NCBI GenBank assembly: GCA_021737445.1
Contig: JAIPDY010000124.1
Coordinates: forward strand, 1-9,065
Reading direction: 5' to 3'
DNA: 9,065 nt
Source of the DNA: Desulfotignum sp.
Lineage (GTDB): Bacteria; Desulfobacterota; Desulfobacteria; Desulfobacterales; Desulfobacteraceae
This document shows positions 6,106-9,065 of this stretch, in pieces (the stretch's first letter is position 1; every line of letters starts with the position of its first letter). Under the pieces are notes generated by a model. It was not told where the DNA came from, searched no databases, and saw only the letters and a program-made list of their open reading frames with translations. Position numbers and translations under genes: made by a program.

Positions 6106-6134
6106 GTCCGGAAAGGGATGCTTCCTTTTCGGAC
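6106..6134 (+). other. Strong hairpin between dctP and dctQ
   Basis: The arms pair over 13 bp (G-C, A-T and two G-U pairs) around a three-base loop TGC, with outer arms GTCCG and CGGAC. It sits 11 bases after the dctP stop. It is not followed by a run of T (next bases TTACCCCGG), so it does not look like a full intrinsic terminator. A role in protecting the 3' end of the dctP message, or partial attenuation, would give more receptor than membrane protein, as known for other binding-protein operons such as malE-malF. Confidence 0.65.
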
Positions 6135-6158
6135 TTACCCCGGCCAAAGGAAAAAAAA

Positions 6159-6695
6159 ATGTCCATAAACACCGTTCAAAAAACCTTTGCCGCAATCGAC
6201 CGGAAAATAAGCCGGGCCTTTTCTTTTTTACTTATCGCCGGCGGCATCATCATGACCTTGACCGTGGTGCTTCAGGTCCTGCTGCGCTATGTGTTCAAAC
6301 TGCCGCTTTTCGGGCTGGAGGAATTTTCACGCCTGGTGGCCATATGGATCTATTTTATGGGGGCGGTTTTCAGTACAAGAGATGACAACCATGTCCAGGG
6401 GGGCGTGGCTGACAAATATATCACAAATGAACGCGCAAGATTGTTTCTGCGAACTGGTGTGTGGGTGCTGTGCCTTTTCACCTGCGGCTTGTTTCTGTTT
6501 CATTCCGGCACCTATTCCTGGTGGATATACGGCACAGGGGAGCGCACCACCGGCCTGTGGTGGCCCAGAATCATCAGCGTCAGCAGCATGTTTTTCGGAG
6601 CCTTTTTCATGGCTGTCTACAGTCTTGCCAATACAGTCAAATACCTCACCAAGGCTTTGCACTATAAACACGATCACCAAAGGAGCTTCCCATGA
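6159..6695 (+). CDS. dctQ: TRAP transporter small permease, DctQ family
   Basis: This is the small membrane subunit of the TRAP transporter, 178 residues with four predicted helices (roughly 20-43, 55-72, 96-118 and 136-160). The family signature is plain: LLRYVFKLPLFGLEEFSRL leading into VAIWIYFMGA, followed by a charged cytoplasmic loop STRDDNHVQGGV. The WWIYGTGERTTGLWWPR region before the last helix is also usual. DctQ partners with DctM to form the sodium- or proton-driven translocator that takes ligand from DctP. The ATG at 6159 follows AAAGGA seven bases upstream. The end overlaps dctM by 4 bp (ATGA), indicating coupled translation. Confidence 0.93.
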   Translation: MSINTVQKTFAAIDRKISRAFSFLLIAGGIIMTLTVVLQVLLRYVFKLPLFGLEEFSRLVAIWIYFMGAVFSTRDDNHVQGGVADKYITNERARLFLRTGVWVLCLFTCGLFLFHSGTYSWWIYGTGERTTGLWWPRIISVSSMFFGAFFMAVYSLANTVKYLTKALHYKHDHQRSFP

Positions 6696-7993
6696 CCATT
6701 GTTTTTGGTATGTTGCTGATCGTTATCCTGATGATGCTGTCAGGGGTTCCTGTGGGATTTGCCTTCGGCCTGGGTGGGTTTGCCATCCTCTTTCTGACCG
6801 GCATCGACCCCAGGTTTGCCATGCCGGCCGCCTTCAGGGCCATTGAATCATATACCCTCATGGCCCTGCCCCTGTTTATCCTGGCCGGAGGCCTGATCAG
6901 TGAATCCGGGATTTCCCGGCGCCTGCTGAACTTCACCATGTCCATTGTGGGGCGGACAAAAGGGGGCTTAGGGGTTGTCTGTGTGGTCACCTGCACCATT
7001 TTCGGGGCCATTTCCGGCAGTGCATCCGGAGCCATTGCCGCCATCGGCTCCATCATGATTCCGGAGATGACAAAACAGGGATACCCCAGGGGGTATGCCA
7101 CCGGGCTTGTAGCAACCTCTTCCATGCTGGCGCTGCTGATCCCCCCCAGTATTCCCATGATCGCATTTGCCATGACAGCCCAGATCTCCATCCTGTCCGC
7201 GTTTTTAAGCACCCTGATCCCCGGTCTTTTGATGATGACCAGCTACAGCCTGATCAACATTTTTTTAAGCAGGCGCATGGAAAACCTGACCGTGGCCCCT
7301 AAGCAATCTTCCAGAGAAAAGGTCAGAGAAATAGGGCGCACCACAAAACAGGCCACATTTGCCCTGCTAATGCCGGTGCTGATACTGGGCGGCATTTACG
7401 GAGGGATTTTCACCCCCACGGAAGCCGCTGCCATATCCGCCATTTATGCGGTGCTGGTGGGGCTGATCCTTTACCGGGCCATGACATTTAAAAAAATGTT
7501 TTCCACCATTAAACAGGCCATGATCACCTCCGGTGCCATCATGATCCTGCTGTTTTTCATCTTAATGGTTTCCCGGATCATGGTAACCCAGCAGGTGCCC
7601 CAGCTGCTGACCGAAGCCATGTTCAGCATCACCACCAACAAGTGGGGGGTGCTGCTCATGCTGAACATCATTTTACTGGCCATGGGCATGCTGGTGGATG
7701 ACGTGTCCGGCAATATCCTGTCCGCCGCCATCCTGCTGCCGGTGGCCCAGTCCGTGGGCATTGATCCGGTGCATTTTGCCGCCATTTCCGTGACCAATCT
7801 TTCTCTGGGAAATGTGACCCCGCCCTGTGCCCCCATGCTGTATCTGGCCGGCATGATCGGCGGCAACCTGCCTTTGAACGAATATATCAAACCTGCCGGA
7901 TGTTTCATGATATTCGGCGCCTTACCTGTGATTCTCATGGTAACCTATGTACCTGAATTTGCGCTGGTGTTGGTTAACCTGTTTTTGCGATAA
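6692..7993 (+). CDS. dctM: TRAP transporter large permease, DctM family
   Basis: This is the large membrane subunit, 433 residues, the normal family length, with about twelve hydrophobic segments. Recognisable conserved parts are PLFILAGGLISESGISRRLL, the repeated glycine-rich helix regions SGSASGAIAAIGSIMIPEM and GYATGLVATSSMLALLIPPSIPMI, the second-half TPTEAAAISAIYAVLVGLIL, MLVDDVSGNILSAAILLPVA, and NLSLGNVTPPCAPMLYLAG near the end. The protein carries the transport pathway and couples solute uptake to an ion gradient (sodium in characterised members). Start ATG 6692 is inside the dctQ stop and follows AAAGGAG six bases upstream. Twenty-one bases separate its stop from the next gene, so the metabolic genes are in the same transcription unit. 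Confidence 0.95.
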   Translation: MTIVFGMLLIVILMMLSGVPVGFAFGLGGFAILFLTGIDPRFAMPAAFRAIESYTLMALPLFILAGGLISESGISRRLLNFTMSIVGRTKGGLGVVCVVTCTIFGAISGSASGAIAAIGSIMIPEMTKQGYPRGYATGLVATSSMLALLIPPSIPMIAFAMTAQISILSAFLSTLIPGLLMMTSYSLINIFLSRRMENLTVAPKQSSREKVREIGRTTKQATFALLMPVLILGGIYGGIFTPTEAAAISAIYAVLVGLILYRAMTFKKMFSTIKQAMITSGAIMILLFFILMVSRIMVTQQVPQLLTEAMFSITTNKWGVLLMLNIILLAMGMLVDDVSGNILSAAILLPVAQSVGIDPVHFAAISVTNLSLGNVTPPCAPMLYLAGMIGGNLPLNEYIKPAGCFMIFGALPVILMVTYVPEFALVLVNLFLR

Positions 7994-8001
7994 CCTGTTT
8001 T
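7975..8001 (+). repeat. 11-bp direct repeat at the dctM end
   Basis: TAACCTGTTTT occurs at 7975-7985 and again at 7991-8001, 16 bases apart. The first copy codes the last residues of DctM, and the second begins with the stop codon. It may be a small local duplication with no function. Confidence 0.5.
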
Positions 8002-8004
8002 AAT

Positions 8005-8008
8005 GGAG
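8005..8008 (+). promoter_or_regulatory. Ribosome binding site of the crotonase gene
   Basis: GGAG lies six bases before the ATG at 8015. An in-frame ATG at 8003 overlaps this site and has no Shine-Dalgarno sequence of its own, so the downstream start is preferred. Confidence 0.65.
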
Positions 8009-8014
8009 ACCCCC

Positions 8015-8794
8015 ATGAAAGAAGACTTTGTTGAAAATGAAACCGTATTATACCACCGAAAGGAAAATATCGGGATTATCACCCTGAACCGCCCCCAACG
8101 CCTGAATGCCATTAATCTGGACCTGCTCAAAGGATTTATGACGCAGCTTGGGGCGGCAAAACAGGATACCCGGGCAAAAGTCATTATCCTCACCGGCAAA
8201 GGCACCTCTTTTTGTGCAGGGGAAGACCTCAAAGAGACAGCTTCAGGAAAAAGCATGGAACAATGGATGGATGAGGCGGAACGGCTCCAGGATGTCCAGC
8301 GCCTGACCATGCGGCTCGGCAAACCCATCATTGCAGCCATCTCCGGATATGCCCTGGGCGGGGGATGTGAATTTGCCATGGGGTGCGACATCCGCATCGC
8401 CTCAGACACTGCAGTGCTTGGATTTCCAGAAACCACGGTGGGCATGACCGTTACCAATGCCGGCACCAAAATTCTCACCCATCTTGTGGGCCTGGGAAAG
8501 GCCAAGGAACTGGTATTTACCGGTGATTTCATTGATGCGGCACAAGCACAGCAAATCGGGCTGGTGAATAAAACAGTGCCACAGGAAGCGCTTATGGCCG
8601 AATCTATGGCCATGGCCCAGAAGATTGCCGGCCGGTCGCCACTGGCGGTGAGCCTGTCCCGTACCGCCATTGATATGGGCATGGAATCCAGTTTTGAACA
8701 AACCATGGCGCTGGAAAAAAGCCATCTGCTCATGTGTTCACAAAGTGAAGTTGCGTTTGTAAAAAAACGGCTCAGGGAAATGGGTGGTAAATAA
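8015..8794 (+). CDS. Enoyl-CoA hydratase/isomerase family protein (crotonase)
   Basis: This is a 259-residue crotonase-fold enzyme acting on a CoA thioester in the cytoplasm. The motifs are in order: GIITLNRPQRLNAI near the start; FCAGEDL at 66-72, with Ala68 in the oxyanion hole; GYALGGGCEFAMGCDIRIA with Gly116 (oxyanion) and Glu119; and FPETTVGMTVTNAGT with Glu139. The 20-residue spacing of the two glutamates equals that of Glu144 and Glu164 in rat enoyl-CoA hydratase, so hydration of an enoyl-CoA is the likely reaction. The stretch after the second Glu reads VTNAGT where mitochondrial-type hydratases have a PGAGGT loop, hinting at a different acyl group. The gene lies between dctM and an acyl-CoA ligase, so it probably works on the CoA ester of the imported acid or a later intermediate. 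Isomerase or hydrolase activity cannot be excluded. Confidence 0.9.
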   Translation: MKEDFVENETVLYHRKENIGIITLNRPQRLNAINLDLLKGFMTQLGAAKQDTRAKVIILTGKGTSFCAGEDLKETASGKSMEQWMDEAERLQDVQRLTMRLGKPIIAAISGYALGGGCEFAMGCDIRIASDTAVLGFPETTVGMTVTNAGTKILTHLVGLGKAKELVFTGDFIDAAQAQQIGLVNKTVPQEALMAESMAMAQKIAGRSPLAVSLSRTAIDMGMESSFEQTMALEKSHLLMCSQSEVAFVKKRLREMGGK

Positions 8795-8837
8795 CCGCAT
8801 TACTGCCGGAAAACCGATACCTGTCACAGGAGAAAAA

Positions 8838-9065
8838 ATGGAACATACAATGTTTAATCCGGAGATGGAATCCATATCTGCACCGGAGTTAAAAAAAATG
8901 GAGCATGCCCTGCTGCTGGATCAGATTGACTATGTGTATGCAAACAGCCGGTTTTACCAGGATAAATTCAAGGCTGCCGAAATTGAAAAAGCGCGGATAA
9001 AAAATGTGCAGGACCTGTCGCTTCTGCCCTTTACCACCAAACAGGAGCTGCGGGAGTCCCAGAAA
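8838..9065 (+). CDS. Phenylacetate-CoA ligase-like protein, 5' part
   Basis: The first 76 codons of a gene running out of the window. The product starts MEHTMFNPEMESISAPELKK and continues with LLLDQIDYVYANSRFYQDKF and LSLLPFTTKQELRES, which is the N-terminal pattern of PaaK-type adenylate-forming ligases (NP-E-E-ME...L...Y-x-NS-FY...LPFTTK). Such enzymes make an acyl-CoA from an aromatic or related carboxylic acid, ATP and CoA in the cytoplasm. The ATP-binding and CoA-binding motifs lie beyond the window, so specificity and integrity cannot be judged. The ATG at 8838 follows AGGAG with five bases between. A second in-frame ATG four codons later lacks such a site. It is 43 bases after the crotonase stop, in the same direction, and probably in the same operon. 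Confidence 0.82.
   Translation, partial: MEHTMFNPEMESISAPELKKMEHALLLDQIDYVYANSRFYQDKFKAAEIEKARIKNVQDLSLLPFTTKQELRESQK

Noticed and set aside
6646..7212. 188-codon minus-strand open frame opposite dctM
   Set aside because: Shadow of the dctM coding frame; Met- and Pro-rich translation with no domain.
7945..8733. 262-codon minus-strand open frame opposite the crotonase gene
   Set aside because: The plus strand encodes a complete crotonase with catalytic residues; the opposite frame is a shadow rich in Ser, Met and Arg.
1..9065. CRISPR arrays, tRNA or rRNA genes, insertion sequences
   Set aside because: No regularly spaced repeats, no transposase-like frames and no RNA-gene-like segments were seen on either strand.

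Overview
The window looks like chromosomal DNA of a Gram-negative, anaerobic-type bacterium. The best guess is a sulfate-reducing Desulfobacterota (Desulfobacterales-like). That guess rests on gene content and protein style: a YbbR/CdaR gene next to type III pantothenate kinase, a periplasmic TRAP transporter beside an acyl-CoA ligase and a crotonase, and strong Shine-Dalgarno sites throughout. It is an inference, not a database match.

Region 1 (1-1493, plus strand) is housekeeping. It holds the 3' part of a YbbR-domain (CdaR-like) gene, overlapped by 17 bp by coaX, which encodes the first enzyme of CoA synthesis.

Region 2 (1529-3973, minus strand) converges on coaX. It is a compact ABC importer operon in the order ATPase, permease, NMT1/THI5-like periplasmic binding protein. 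The genes overlap by 11 and 4 bp. The substrate cannot be read from the sequence; vitamin precursors, pyrimidines or sulfonate/nitrate-type compounds are typical of the family. The ATPase has a non-canonical Q-loop and signature.

Region 3 (3974-4365) is an AT-rich divergent intergenic region. It contains two related 18-bp palindromes (14 of 18 positions identical, centres 87 bp apart) that look like TetR-family operators, plus promoter-like elements on both strands and a hairpin in the likely ABC leader.

Region 4 (4366 to window end, plus strand) is a tight cluster: a TetR regulator with a KstR2-like C-terminal half, dctP-dctQ-dctM (a TRAP transporter for a carboxylate), an enoyl-CoA hydratase-family protein, and the first 76 codons of a phenylacetate-CoA ligase-like enzyme. 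A 13-bp-stem hairpin lies between dctP and dctQ. Read together, the cluster suggests a regulated route: import an organic acid by TRAP, activate it to its CoA thioester, and process it by beta-oxidation-like chemistry, with the TetR protein sensing the acid or, more likely, its CoA ester. The substrate is unknown and the cluster continues beyond the window.
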